Under the pieces are notes generated by a model. That model searched no databases and was not told the origin of the DNA. It was given only the letters and a program-made list of their open reading frames with translations. Below are positions 46,523 to 55,338 of a stretch of DNA of 64,000 bases, piece by piece (position 1 is the stretch's first letter; each line of letters starts with the position of its first letter). Location: the NCBI GenBank assembly GCA_028285145.1, contig JANQQC010000053.1, positions 26,526-90,525 on the forward strand, read 5' to 3'. Both the position numbers and the translations under genes were made by a program. The stretch is from Hyphomonadaceae bacterium. GTDB taxonomy: Bacteria; Pseudomonadota; Alphaproteobacteria; Caulobacterales; Hyphomonadaceae.

Positions 46523-47121
46523 TTCCCTCCTGAAGCCCCAAACCGCGGTTCTTCGCCTTTCAGGAGACGGCCAATATTCGAGCGGTGCGTCCAGAAAACC
46601 AGCAGGGACAACACCGACAAAACGCCAACCGTAAAGGGGCGTTCTCCAATAAGTGCCGCTCCGATCGGAGCGACCACCGCCGCCACGAGTGCCGACAGCG
46701 ATGATATGCGCGTGATTGCAAACAGTGCGAGCCAGACGGGGCCCGCAAACAGCAATCCCTTCCAAGACACAAAAGCGAGGAGGCCGGCGTAGGTGGCTAC
46801 GCCTTTGCCGCCGCGAAAGCTCAGCCAGACCGGGTAGCAGTGGCCGAGGAATGCGGCCCCGCCAGCGACAGCCCCGGCTTCGGTGCCGAAATAGAGGGTG
46901 AAGGCGAGCCCGACGAGGCCGGCCTTGAAGCTGTCGAGGATCAGAGTGACGAAGGCTAGGTCCTTGCGGCCGGTGCGCAGGACGTTTGTCGCGCCGATGT
47001 TTCCAGACCCGACAGAGCGCAAATCTATGTCGGCCGCTCTGGTCAGGACGAGGCCGAAGGGGATCGAGCCGGCAAGGTATCCGACGACGACCGCGAGTGC
47101 GTAAGGCATCCAGTCTGACAT
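46519..47121 (-). CDS. plsY: Acyl-phosphate:glycerol-3-phosphate acyltransferase
   Basis: This 200-residue polytopic membrane enzyme makes lysophosphatidate from acyl phosphate and G3P. It shows the three PlsY motifs: GSIPFGLVL with LRSVGSGNIGATNVLR, the block WLSFRGGKGVAT, and the C-terminal FWTHRSNIGRLLKGEEPRF. About five helices are visible. The ATG at 47121 gives the usual family start; the longer frame to 47217 is not conserved. It is coupled to dprA. The two-gene TIR-like cassette separates it from pyrC, its frequent neighbour. Confidence 0.96.
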   Translation of the reverse strand: MSDWMPYALAVVVGYLAGSIPFGLVLTRAADIDLRSVGSGNIGATNVLRTGRKDLAFVTLILDSFKAGLVGLAFTLYFGTEAGAVAGGAAFLGHCYPVWLSFRGGKGVATYAGLLAFVSWKGLLFAGPVWLALFAITRISSLSALVAAVVAPIGAALIGERPFTVGVLSVLSLLVFWTHRSNIGRLLKGEEPRFGASGGK

Positions 47122-47270
47122 GGTTGGCGATGCCCTCCCGGCATTTTGAAGCCGCGTCCGGTGTAAGCGTGGCTTTTTCAGCTGGCAAGCAAGGTCAAGT
47201 CTTGTGTTCGGCACCAAATTCGGTCTGATGGCGATCTCTGGGAAGGGCGACAGCAGCGGAGGGACTACGC

Positions 47271-48212
47271 ATGCTGAAGCGGGTTGCAGCCTTTGCCGGC
47301 TCGCCGCGCGCCGTCACTCGCGGGAAGTGGATTTGCGCGCTCGGTGCCATTTTCAGTGCGTTTGCGGGTGCGTTTGGCGCGGCCTATCTTGCCGCGCAGC
47401 CCGGTTTCGGTGTGCTGACCGCATTGCTCCTTTTTGCCGGTGCGGTGATGCTTGGGACGATTTTCGCCCAGCTATTCTTCACGACTGAAGGGTATGTGGA
47501 GCAGCGTGGGCGCGATCTGCGCGCGCAGCAGCTGTGCGACGCCTTGTTGGACGGCCAGCCGCCGACAGAGCCATTCGTGCTCTATCTACGGCCCTTTGCT
47601 TCGACCGATCAGATTGATGCTGAAGTCGCCAAATCGGTCCGTGTCAGCGGCCCCACAGGCACGCAAGTAGTGTTCGCAACGGATCGGATCGAATTTGAAG
47701 AACAGATTGAGAAGGCACTTCGTCCCTTCGGCCTGCTCGTCGGGCTTGGTCGCCCCCTCGAACACATCGGCGCTGGGCGGATTGTTGTTAGCGACGAGAT
47801 CTGGAAACAGGCCATTTCAGCGATGATGGATCATTCCGAGTTGATCGTGCTGCTGCCATCCTCAATTGGCGGCACGAGCTGGGAGGTCGGCGAACTCATG
47901 AAATCCGGGCGGATGAACAAGACGATTGTCGTCGACCCGCCCAATGCTGCCGGCGCGCGCAGGCCTGATTACAATCCCGCCGCTGAGTGGCGGAACATCA
48001 AGGCGGCTTTCGGGGGCGGGGGATATGACCTGCCCGACGACGATCCTGACGGGCTTCTGCTCTATTTCGGCGACCAGACTGAACCGATTGCCGAGGTCCG
48101 GCTGTCATTCGATGGCGACAACGATGTGAGACGATTCGCACGCCGCATCCTGAAGATGCGACGCCGGGAAGCCAAACAAACAGACCCAAATCAGGAACTC
48201 AGTCATGCGTAG
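47271..48212 (+). CDS. Two-helix membrane protein with LRPF / TIR-like cytoplasmic domain
   Basis: This 313-residue protein has two adjacent membrane helices (about 20-42 and 46-70) and a cytoplasmic alpha/beta domain (about 100-300). Strand 1 is PFVLYLRPF (101-109). A nucleotide-fold-like run follows: FEEQIEKALRPFGLLVGLGRP, then the region from IVVSDEIW to HSELIVLLPSS, and GTSWEVGEL (201-209). The spacing and the W-E-x-x-E-L segment recall the catalytic-glutamate end of TIR domains; this is inference. It has a good GGAGG site. It overlaps the next gene by eight bases. I recognise no assigned function. Confidence 0.75.
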   Translation: MLKRVAAFAGSPRAVTRGKWICALGAIFSAFAGAFGAAYLAAQPGFGVLTALLLFAGAVMLGTIFAQLFFTTEGYVEQRGRDLRAQQLCDALLDGQPPTEPFVLYLRPFASTDQIDAEVAKSVRVSGPTGTQVVFATDRIEFEEQIEKALRPFGLLVGLGRPLEHIGAGRIVVSDEIWKQAISAMMDHSELIVLLPSSIGGTSWEVGELMKSGRMNKTIVVDPPNAAGARRPDYNPAAEWRNIKAAFGGGGYDLPDDDPDGLLLYFGDQTEPIAEVRLSFDGDNDVRRFARRILKMRRREAKQTDPNQELSHA

Positions 48213-48822
48213 CTTATCCACCGCCGTCCTGTCTCTCGTCGCCATGGCGCTTTCGAGTATGACGACATATCTGACCTTTTTCGATGCGCGCTACACGCTC
48301 ACGCAGGCGGTCGCGAGCGTTCAGTTGCAGGTGCAGAGCGGCGGCGGCTCCAGCAATGGCGAAAAGAGCGCCTATTACCGGTACTATCCCTATCCACAGA
48401 TCATCCTCTCCAATCGCGGCACGCGGCCCCTCGTCCTGTCCAACGTAGAGCTCGTCAAATCGACGAATCTGGAAACATGCATTGCCGATGAGAGTGTTGA
48501 AATTCCGCAGGCGCGGACCTTTGAGGCCATCATTGTCGAGCCCGGAACAGTGCAGCAATTGCCGCTGGAACTGGCTCTGCCGCCGGTGTCCGCTGAAGCC
48601 TTAGAAGGTGAGGAGTTCGATCTTCAGGACGATACCGCGCTCTGGTGCCTGAAATGGACAGCTTTCGATCCCAATGGCGAGCGGCAGGAGCCACTGACGC
48701 CTGCCTTCACGACGGAAATCACGTTTACACCGCCGGAGCCGGGCGACCGGTATCCTAGCACCAATGTTGAACTCGATTTTCCGAAAGGGCCGACAAAGCT
48801 GATTGCGCGCGGCTGGTTCTAG
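48205..48822 (+). CDS. Membrane-anchored extracytoplasmic protein, partner of the LRPF protein
   Basis: This 205-residue protein has one N-terminal membrane helix (about 5-25) followed by TYLTFFDARYTL and a mostly beta-rich exported domain. Cys92 and Cys148 could form a disulphide. Segments such as PQIILSNRGTRPLVLSNVEL look like an Ig-like sandwich. It overlaps the preceding gene by eight bases, so the two are coupled and probably act together across the inner membrane. It is convergent with pyrC. No family is recognised. Confidence 0.75.
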   Translation: MRSLSTAVLSLVAMALSSMTTYLTFFDARYTLTQAVASVQLQVQSGGGSSNGEKSAYYRYYPYPQIILSNRGTRPLVLSNVELVKSTNLETCIADESVEIPQARTFEAIIVEPGTVQQLPLELALPPVSAEALEGEEFDLQDDTALWCLKWTAFDPNGERQEPLTPAFTTEITFTPPEPGDRYPSTNVELDFPKGPTKLIARGWF

Positions 48823-48823
48823 C

Positions 48824-50101
48824 CTAACGCGTGAAAACGCATTTACCGCCGACCCAGGTTTGTGTGACAATGCCTTGGAGGCGGCGGCCGTCAAATGGTG
48901 AATTTGTCGAGCGCGAGCGCAATTCTTCGCGCTGGCAAAGCCATGGTGCGCCGGGATCGAAGAGTATCAGGTCTGCGGGGGCACCGGCGGCCAGACGGCC
49001 CTGAGGCAGGCCGATCAGGTCGGCCGGGCCGCTTGTAAGGGGTTTCAGGGCTTCAAGCAGGCTGAGCGGGCCGTCGTGAAACAGCGCCAGCATCGCCGCG
49101 AGCGATGTTTCGAGACCAGCAGCTCCGAAGGCGGCTTCGGCATAAGGGACGCGTTTGGCTTCCGGCGGTTGGGGGTCATGGGCCGAAACAACCGCATCGA
49201 TCTCACCTGATTTCAGACCCGCGACGAGCGCCTGACGGTCGTCCTCGCACCGAAACGGCGGCTGGACTTTGCAGTAGGTGAGGTAGTCGCCGACATCGAG
49301 TTCGTTGAAGAAAAAGCTGTAGGCCGCAGCAGTAACGCCAATACGCGCGCCGCGCTGCCGTGCCTGCGATACCATCTCCAGACTCCGGCCCGTGGAGACG
49401 AGATCGATCATGAGTGCGCAGCCTGTCGTTTCTGCGAGCATCAGGTCACGCGCCAGCGCGATCCATTCTGCATCCGCCGGGAGGCCGGACAGGCCCATGC
49501 GCGCGGCGAGCGCGCCGCTGTTCATCATGCCGCCTGACAGGGATCGCTCGGCCGGGCGGGAGGCGACGATTGCATTCCGGCTGGCGGCATATGTCATGGC
49601 GCGGCGCATGGCGGACGCATCTGCAAGCGCCTCATCGCCATTGGTGAAAAAGACGGCTCCGGCCTCCTGCATCAGGCCGATTTCGGCCATTGCTTCGCCT
49701 TCGAGGCCATTGGTCAGCGCGCCAGCCGGATAAATCCGGTTGAGCGCCGTCTCCGAGGCGCGACGGGTGATGAATTCCACGACGGCGACATCGTCGATGA
49801 CCGGATTGGTGTCCGGCATGACGACCATGCTGGTCACGCCACCGGCGACGGCTGCGCGGCTGGCGCTGGCGAGCGTTTCGCGATGCTCTTCTCCGGGTTC
49901 GCCGGTTTTCACGCGGAGATCGACGAGACCGGGGGCGAGGCAGAGGCCGTTTGCGTCAACCGTATCCGCACCATCAGGTGCAGACTGAACATGCGAGCCG
50001 CACTCCACGATCACGCCGTCTGAAGCAATCAGACCGCCGGTCTGGTCGGTTGACGTGGCCGGGTCGAGGATACGGGCATTCAGGATGACCGTCTGTGTCA
50101 T
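48824..50101 (-). CDS. pyrC: Dihydroorotase-like protein lacking metal ligands (pseudo-DHOase)
   Basis: The 425-residue amidohydrolase-fold protein aligns along its length with class I dihydroorotase ([21 protein letters not shown]). The metal-binding HxH after PGLVD is replaced by Arg63 and Lys65. The later histidine blocks read MIDLVST (Asp233) and SFFFNELD instead of PHH-type ligands, and the catalytic Asp of TDHAPH becomes Ala307 in SAHDPQ. It is therefore probably inactive, like the PyrC' partners that stabilise aspartate transcarbamoylase. Its ATG overlaps the pyrB stop. A catalytic pyrC would be needed elsewhere. Confidence 0.9.
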   Translation of the reverse strand: MTQTVILNARILDPATSTDQTGGLIASDGVIVECGSHVQSAPDGADTVDANGLCLAPGLVDLRVKTGEPGEEHRETLASASRAAVAGGVTSMVVMPDTNPVIDDVAVVEFITRRASETALNRIYPAGALTNGLEGEAMAEIGLMQEAGAVFFTNGDEALADASAMRRAMTYAASRNAIVASRPAERSLSGGMMNSGALAARMGLSGLPADAEWIALARDLMLAETTGCALMIDLVSTGRSLEMVSQARQRGARIGVTAAAYSFFFNELDVGDYLTYCKVQPPFRCEDDRQALVAGLKSGEIDAVVSAHDPQPPEAKRVPYAEAAFGAAGLETSLAAMLALFHDGPLSLLEALKPLTSGPADLIGLPQGRLAAGAPADLILFDPGAPWLCQREELRSRSTNSPFDGRRLQGIVTQTWVGGKCVFTR

Positions 50102-51045
50102 GACGGCGCTCCTGCGAGTGTATGGAGCACGGCTTCGCGCACCGCGACGCCCATTTCGACCTGTTCGGTGATTACCGAGCGTTCGCCATCTGCGATCGCG
50201 CTCTCAATCTCGATGCCGCGATTCATCGGGCCGGGATGCATGACGATGGCGTCGTCCTTTGCAAGCGCGAGCCGGTCTGCAGTAAGGCCGTAATAGCGGA
50301 AGTATTCGCGACGGGAGGGCAGGTAGGCCCCGTCCATGCGCTCAAGCTGGAGGCGGAGCATCATCACGACGTCGCAGCCGGCCAAGGCTTTATCGAAATC
50401 TGTGTGCGTCGCGGCGGCCCCCCAATCTTCGGCCCGGCTTGGCAAGAGGGTGCGCGGACCGCAAAGGTGAACCTCGGCCCCGAGGAGGTGCAGCGCAAGC
50501 GTTGTCGAGCGGGCGACGCGGCTGTGAAGGATGTCCCCGCAGATCAGGACTTTCAGCCCTTCGATGCGGCCTTTGGCGCGGCGGATGGTGAGGACATCGA
50601 GCAGGCCCTGTGTTGGGTGTTCATGCTGGCCGTCGCCGGCATTGATCACAGCGCAGTCGACCTTGCGAGAGAGCAGCTTCACCCCGCCTGAGGCTGAGTG
50701 GCGGATGACGAGGACGTCCGGCTTCATGGCATTCAACGTCATTGCCGTGTCGATCAGGGTCTCGCCCTTCTTCACGCTGGAATGAGCGACGGGCATGTTG
50801 ATCACGTCCGCACCGAGCCTTTTCGCGGCGATCTCGAAAGAGGACATGGTTCGCGTCGAGTTCTCGAAGAAGAGATTCACGACGGTCTTGTTCTTCAGGC
50901 TCTCGCGCGGTCGCTCGGCCCGGCGGGTCGCCTCGGCATAGTCGTCTGCGAGACTGAGAAGAAATTCGATATCGAGACGGTGAAGACCGTCTATTTCGAG
51001 AAGATGATCGTGGTCGAAGCGATAAGTGTCGGCCGTGGGTGACAT
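50098..51045 (-). CDS. pyrB: Aspartate carbamoyltransferase, catalytic chain
   Basis: This 315-residue enzyme condenses carbamoyl phosphate with aspartate in pyrimidine synthesis. The carbamoyl phosphate loop is [13 protein letters not shown] (Ser63-Thr66), [11 protein letters not shown] supplies the Lys of the neighbouring subunit, and HPTQGLLD and HPGPMNRG are the later signatures. No regulatory chain gene (pyrI) is present. It overlaps the pseudo-dihydroorotase gene by four bases, as in species where the two form a dodecamer. The last residues are short and variable. Confidence 0.98.
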   Translation of the reverse strand: MSPTADTYRFDHDHLLEIDGLHRLDIEFLLSLADDYAEATRRAERPRESLKNKTVVNLFFENSTRTMSSFEIAAKRLGADVINMPVAHSSVKKGETLIDTAMTLNAMKPDVLVIRHSASGGVKLLSRKVDCAVINAGDGQHEHPTQGLLDVLTIRRAKGRIEGLKVLICGDILHSRVARSTTLALHLLGAEVHLCGPRTLLPSRAEDWGAAATHTDFDKALAGCDVVMMLRLQLERMDGAYLPSRREYFRYYGLTADRLALAKDDAIVMHPGPMNRGIEIESAIADGERSVITEQVEMGVAVREAVLHTLAGAPS

Positions 51046-51103
51046 GCCCTGTTCCCGGATTTTGGGCGGTGTAGGGGCGATTCAGGGCGAGGGCAAGCCT
51101 CGT

Positions 51104-52027
51104 TCAACCGCCAAGGGACATTGCAAGGATATAGGCCGCCGGCATGGTGATTGCGGCGAGGACGGTCTGAACCGCGATGAGATTGGCCGAAAGCGGAGCG
51201 TCGCCGCCGAGCTGGCGGGCGAGAATGTAGCCATTGGTTGCAGTAGGGGTCGCTGAGCAGATCGCGACGATGGCGAGTTGCATGCCGCTTACGCCGAGGG
51301 CCAGAGCGAGACTGATCGCGATGAGAGGCAGGCCGGCAAGGCGGATGAAGGACCACGTGAAAGTGCGCAGACCAGCGCGCCTGAGAGCCCCGAGATCAAC
51401 GCCCGCGCCGGCGGTTAGAAGGCCGAGCGCGATGGTGGCCTGCGCGAGGATTTCCATGGTGCGGTCGATCATGCCTGTCGGAGGAAGCCCGGCTACGTTC
51501 AGGCCGCCCCCTATGACGCAGGCAATGATCAGGGGATTGGTGGCTAGTGGTTTGAGGAGGGCTGGTTTCTCGCCATCGGTGCGCACTGAAAAATGGGTAA
51601 GGGCAGCAACGGAGATGACATTGGCGGTTGGGATCATCGCAGCGGCAGCGATTGCCACGAGAGCGAGACCTTCCTCGCCAAACAGGGATGCGGCGATCGA
51701 GAGCGCAACGAACGTGTTCCAGCGAGCATTGGACTGTATTATGGCACCGGTTGGATGGCGCGGTATGAGGTTCACCGCACGAGCGGCCAGCGACAGGACC
51801 GCGAGGGCGCACTGAGCGATGAGAAGCGCGGCGGCGAGCTTCCACGGCGCGGTCTCAAACGGGGCGTTGGCTAGGGCACGGATGATGAGCAGCGGGAACA
51901 GCAGAACATAAGAGAGGCGTTCGGCTGCGCGCCAGCCTTCAGGCGCGATTGTGCCACGCCAGGCGAGCAGCCGTCCGAGCGCCACGATCACGATGACCGG
52001 GCCGAGAGCAGACAGGAAGGCGCTCAC
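51104..52027 (-). CDS. AEC (auxin efflux carrier) family transporter
   Basis: This 307-residue protein has about ten hydrophobic segments in two inverted halves. The broken helices with conserved Asn-Pro are visible in [19 protein letters not shown] and [19 protein letters not shown]. Bacterial members move small organic anions such as malonate or malate; substrate is not assignable here. The ATG overlaps the ruvX stop by four bases, so it belongs to a ruvX-AEC unit. The downstream neighbour is pyrB with 58 bp between. Confidence 0.9.
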   Translation of the reverse strand: MSAFLSALGPVIVIVALGRLLAWRGTIAPEGWRAAERLSYVLLFPLLIIRALANAPFETAPWKLAAALLIAQCALAVLSLAARAVNLIPRHPTGAIIQSNARWNTFVALSIAASLFGEEGLALVAIAAAAMIPTANVISVAALTHFSVRTDGEKPALLKPLATNPLIIACVIGGGLNVAGLPPTGMIDRTMEILAQATIALGLLTAGAGVDLGALRRAGLRTFTWSFIRLAGLPLIAISLALALGVSGMQLAIVAICSATPTATNGYILARQLGGDAPLSANLIAVQTVLAAITMPAAYILAMSLGG

Positions 52028-52482
52028 TCGGTATTCGCCAGCCGGTCGATTGCGGTTTGCAGGATGACCGCGGCGGCCGAGGCATCGATCAGTTCAGACC
52101 GGCGGGCGCGCGAGAGGTCGGCGTCGATCATGACACGTTCAGCCTGCGCGCTGGAGAGGCGCTCGTCCTGAAACACGATGGGCAGATCGCGCACCTGTAG
52201 GATATTGTAGGCAAGCGCGCGGGTGGACTGGACGCGAGGGCCTTCGGATCCGTCCATGTTCAGGGGAAGGCCGACAATCAAGCCCGTTGCCGCTCGGTCG
52301 TCATATAGCTCGAAAAGGCGCTTCAGCGCCGGGCCGAGCTTCTTGCCTCTCGTGATGGTTTCAACAGGGCTTGCAATCAGGCGCAGGCTATCGCAGGCCG
52401 CGACACCGATCGTCTTCGATCCGGGATCAATGCCGATGAGTGCGCCGGTCGTCGGCAAATCTGAGAGATCCACTATGCCCAT
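52024..52482 (-). CDS. ruvX: Putative pre-16S rRNA nuclease / Holliday junction resolvase-like YqgF
   Basis: This 152-residue RNase H-fold protein carries the first acidic motif [13 protein letters not shown], then [21 protein letters not shown] and a C-terminal acid near [12 protein letters not shown]. YqgF processes the 5' end of 16S rRNA in E. coli. The length matches the family (about 140-160). It is divergent from gatC, an arrangement common in alphaproteobacteria, with about 70 bp between the starts. The start was not ambiguous. Confidence 0.95.
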   Translation of the reverse strand: MGIVDLSDLPTTGALIGIDPGSKTIGVAACDSLRLIASPVETITRGKKLGPALKRLFELYDDRAATGLIVGLPLNMDGSEGPRVQSTRALAYNILQVRDLPIVFQDERLSSAQAERVMIDADLSRARRSELIDASAAAVILQTAIDRLANTE

Positions 52483-52553
52483 CGCGGCCTCCTTACAGCC
52501 TTGAAAGCCGAAAGCGTAGGGCGTATCGCTGCGATTAAATGTGGAGGCGCGCT

Positions 52554-52841
52554 ATGAGCGTTACGAGAGACGAAGTGAAGAAGGTGGCCAGCCTGGCGAG
52601 AATCGCTGTTGCTGAAGACCACCTTGATGAACTCGCCGGTGAACTGAATGGCATTCTCGGCTGGATCGACCAGCTCAACGAAGTCGACGTCGAAGGGATC
52701 GAGCCGATGACGTCTGTTGTTGCCGCGAAACTGACCATGCGAGACGATGCTGTTACCGATGGAAACATTCAGGATCAGGTGCTGGCAAACGCCCCCAAAA
52801 CTGAAGACGGGTTTTTTGTCGTGCCGAAGGCTGTCGAGTAG
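52554..52841 (+). CDS. gatC: Glutamyl/aspartyl-tRNA amidotransferase subunit C
   Basis: This 95-residue protein stabilises the GatA-GatB complex. It shows the family pattern TRDEVKKVASLARI, LNGILGWIDQLNEVDVEGIEPM and RDDAVTDG near the middle, ending with GFFVVPKAVE. The ATG at 52554 follows GGAGG at 52543-52547. An upstream start at 52539 would overlap that ribosome site and is rejected. gatA is 596 bp downstream, separated by a gene on the opposite strand. Confidence 0.97.
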   Translation: MSVTRDEVKKVASLARIAVAEDHLDELAGELNGILGWIDQLNEVDVEGIEPMTSVVAAKLTMRDDAVTDGNIQDQVLANAPKTEDGFFVVPKAVE

Positions 52842-52843
52842 AC

Positions 52844-53296
52844 TTAGCTCTCGATCGCCTCAGCCTCTTCTTCGGTTTCTTCTGCGGCAGCGTCTTCGTC
52901 CCACTCGTAAATCGCCCGAATGGTACAACGGCGCGGGCCAATGCCTGAGCCATCGTTCAGGCCGAAGGCTGAATCGGAGACGAGAAGCGCGTCACCGCTT
53001 GTAAGACAGCTCGTCCGAGCGGCAATCGCGATAGACTGGGCGAATTGGAGGTCCGGGCAGACGCCGAAAACTTCAACGAGATACTCCCGCGAGACGCCAG
53101 CTTCCAAAACAACCGTGTCACGGGTCGGGTTAGAGAAATTGTCGATTGTCGACTGGAAGCAGATGCGATCGGCTTCTTCGCCAAGGCGCGGGTCATCTTC
53201 GAACTGGGCGACGCCCCTCACACGATCATCCGGAGTTGTGGTGCAGGCCGCAACGATTGCAGCGAGCGCGATTGGGACAAAACAACGGACAGACAT
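52844..53296 (-). CDS. Lipoprotein, DUF6491-like
   Basis: This 150-residue protein has a lipoprotein signal; the lipobox AAIVAAC places Cys18 as the acylated residue. The mature part carries ICFQSTIDNFSNPTRDTVVLEAG-type pattern and VFGVCPDLQFAQSIAI, with cysteines that could pair, resembling DUF6491 proteins of alphaproteobacteria. The C-terminus is a strongly acidic tail (about 130-150). No function is known. Its stop lies two bases from the gatC stop, and it points away from gatA, splitting the gat genes. Confidence 0.78.
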   Translation of the reverse strand: MSVRCFVPIALAAIVAACTTTPDDRVRGVAQFEDDPRLGEEADRICFQSTIDNFSNPTRDTVVLEAGVSREYLVEVFGVCPDLQFAQSIAIAARTSCLTSGDALLVSDSAFGLNDGSGIGPRRCTIRAIYEWDEDAAAEETEEEAEAIES

Positions 53297-53437
53297 GCGA
53301 GCCTCCTCAGCTGATCAGACCACCAGATTGAATCGCCATTCCTGTATCGGCAATGAACACGTGTACAGATAACCGGCTCTTGAACTTTGGTGAGCGCGCG
53401 TCATACGAAGGCGCAAACTGTTTCCGGACGATTTTCC

Positions 53438-54916
53438 ATGACCGATCTGACCCAACTCACGCTCGCTGCAGCGCTCGACGGCCTCGAAGAAGGGGCTTTT
53501 TCCTCCGTTGAGCTGACGCAGGCTTTTGTGGATCAGATTTCCAAGGCCAATCCATCGCTTAACGCATATGTTGTGGAGACCCCGGAGCGCGCCCTCGATA
53601 TGGCAAAAGCGTCTGATGAACGCCGCGCCAAGGGTGAAGCTCTGGCGCTTGATGGCGCGCCGCTCGGCATCAAGGATCTCTACTGCACCAAGGGCGTTCG
53701 CACGACGGCGTGTTCCGGCATTCTGGGCGAGTTCACACCGACATATGAAAGCACGGTGACGCAGAACCTGTGGGATGCCGGCGCAGTGATGCTTGGCAAG
53801 CTCAACATGGACGAGTTTGCGATGGGCTCTTCGAACGAGACATCACGGTTCGGCCCGGTCGCGAACCCATGGCGGCGGAGCGGCGGTGACAATGCGATGT
53901 TGACGCCGGGCGGGTCGTCCGGCGGTTCCGCTTCGGCTGTTGCGGCAGACCTCTGCCTTGCGGCGACCGCGTCTGACACCGGCGGCTCGATCCGTCAGCC
54001 TGCGGCCTTTACGGGGACGGTCGGTATCAAACCGACCTATGGCCGGGCGTCTCGCTATGGAATGGTCGCTTTTGCAAGCTCGCTCGATCAGGCGGGGCCA
54101 ATCGCAAAGTCGGTTGAAGACTCCGCGATCATGCTTGAGGCGATGTGCTCGCATGATCCAAAGGACTCGACATCCCTGCCGGTCGAGACGCCGGACTGGC
54201 GGTCGGAGGTCGGTAAGCCCATTAAGGGGATGCGGATTGGCGTGCCGAAAGAGTATCGCCTTGATGGAATGCCCGATGAGATCGAAACGCTGTGGCAACA
54301 GGGCGTGGAATGGCTGCGCGCGCAGGGGGCGGAGATCGTCGACGTGTCGCTGCCGCATACCAAGTACGCGTTGCCAGCCTATTACATTGTGGCTCCAGCC
54401 GAGGCGTCTTCCAATCTCGCTCGCTATGATGGGATGCGTTACGGCGCGCGGGTGCCAGGTGACAATCTGACAGCGACCTATGAAGGGACGCGGGCGGGCG
54501 GTTTCGGCGCGGAAGTTCAGCGACGGCTGATGATCGGTACTTATGTGCTCTCGTCCGGCTATTACGACGCCTATTATCTGCGAGCACAGAAGGTTCGCAC
54601 GAAAATCCTTCAGGATTTCGAACGCGTGTTTGAAGAAGTCGATGCGTTGTTGACGCCTGCGACGCCGTCTGCCGCGTTTGCCTATGGCGAGAAGTCTGAC
54701 GATCCGGTCGCGATGTATCTGAATGACGTCTTTACTGTGACGGCAAACCTTGCCGGCCTGCCTGGGATTGCCGTGCCTGCCGCACTGGATAAACAGGGCC
54801 TTCCACTGGGGCTTCAGGTGATCGGTAAGGCGCTCGATGAGGCCGCCTGTTTCCGAGTCGGCGCGGCGATAGAGGAGGCGGCTGGCTTCACTGCGCGACC
54901 AGAGGCGTGGTGGTAA
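53438..54916 (+). CDS. gatA: Glutamyl/aspartyl-tRNA amidotransferase subunit A
   Basis: This 492-residue amidase subunit releases ammonia from glutamine for transamidation. The Ser-cisSer-Lys triad is visible: Lys78 in APLGIKDLY, the serine-rich loop [10 protein letters not shown] (155-164), and nucleophile Ser183 in [11 protein letters not shown]. The C-terminal [13 protein letters not shown] is typical. The ATG at 53438 has only a weak ribosome site; a frame extension to 53387 has no family match. Together with non-discriminating AspRS it makes Asn-tRNA, and it probably also makes Gln-tRNA. Confidence 0.97.
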   Translation: MTDLTQLTLAAALDGLEEGAFSSVELTQAFVDQISKANPSLNAYVVETPERALDMAKASDERRAKGEALALDGAPLGIKDLYCTKGVRTTACSGILGEFTPTYESTVTQNLWDAGAVMLGKLNMDEFAMGSSNETSRFGPVANPWRRSGGDNAMLTPGGSSGGSASAVAADLCLAATASDTGGSIRQPAAFTGTVGIKPTYGRASRYGMVAFASSLDQAGPIAKSVEDSAIMLEAMCSHDPKDSTSLPVETPDWRSEVGKPIKGMRIGVPKEYRLDGMPDEIETLWQQGVEWLRAQGAEIVDVSLPHTKYALPAYYIVAPAEASSNLARYDGMRYGARVPGDNLTATYEGTRAGGFGAEVQRRLMIGTYVLSSGYYDAYYLRAQKVRTKILQDFERVFEEVDALLTPATPSAAFAYGEKSDDPVAMYLNDVFTVTANLAGLPGIAVPAALDKQGLPLGLQVIGKALDEAACFRVGAAIEEAAGFTARPEAWW

Positions 54917-54941
54917 GCGGCGAGCATGCTAGACTAAGCTT

Positions 54942-55307
54942 ATGATCCGGTACCTCTACTACGCTATGATCGGCCTCGTGGTGGCGTTTGGGCTCGCCTA
55001 CGGGATTGCGATCCAATACGGGCTTGATCCATTTGCGAGCGAACTTGCGCTCTATTGGGCCGTGATCTCCATGACGGGCGTCTATGTGTCCGTTCGCATC
55101 GCCATGATCCTTGAGCGCCGCAAGAAGGCTCAGGATCGTCGGCCGGATGATCTCAGGCTGTCCTCACGCCGCCGCAGATCTCCGCCGCCAGAAGATAGTA
55201 TACAGGCGCGCATGGATGCCCGTCGCGAACGCGTTCGTAAGGCTAAGGAACGCCAGGCTAAGGCCGAAAGCGAAGCAGGCTCGACAGACGACGCTGACGA
55301 GCGCTAG
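54942..55307 (+). CDS. Small membrane protein of unknown function between gatA and gatB
   Basis: This 121-residue protein has two helices (about 5-25 and 37-57) followed by a highly basic, Arg-rich tail (about 58-105) and an acidic C-terminus. The cytoplasmic tail could bind RNA, DNA or membrane phosphates, but there is no recognised motif. The 25-bp gap after gatA and 31 bp before gatB point to co-transcription. The tail overlaps no other gene. Its role in tRNA amidation, if any, is unknown. Confidence 0.72.
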   Translation: MIRYLYYAMIGLVVAFGLAYGIAIQYGLDPFASELALYWAVISMTGVYVSVRIAMILERRKKAQDRRPDDLRLSSRRRRSPPPEDSIQARMDARRERVRKAKERQAKAESEAGSTDDADER

Positions 55308-55338
55308 ACAGCTCCAAACTTATTGCAGGACACGGCCG

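Noticed and set aside
46523..47188. Long N-terminal extension of DprA
   Set aside because: It runs through plsY in another frame. The ATG at 46522 has a strong ribosome site and gives the family length.
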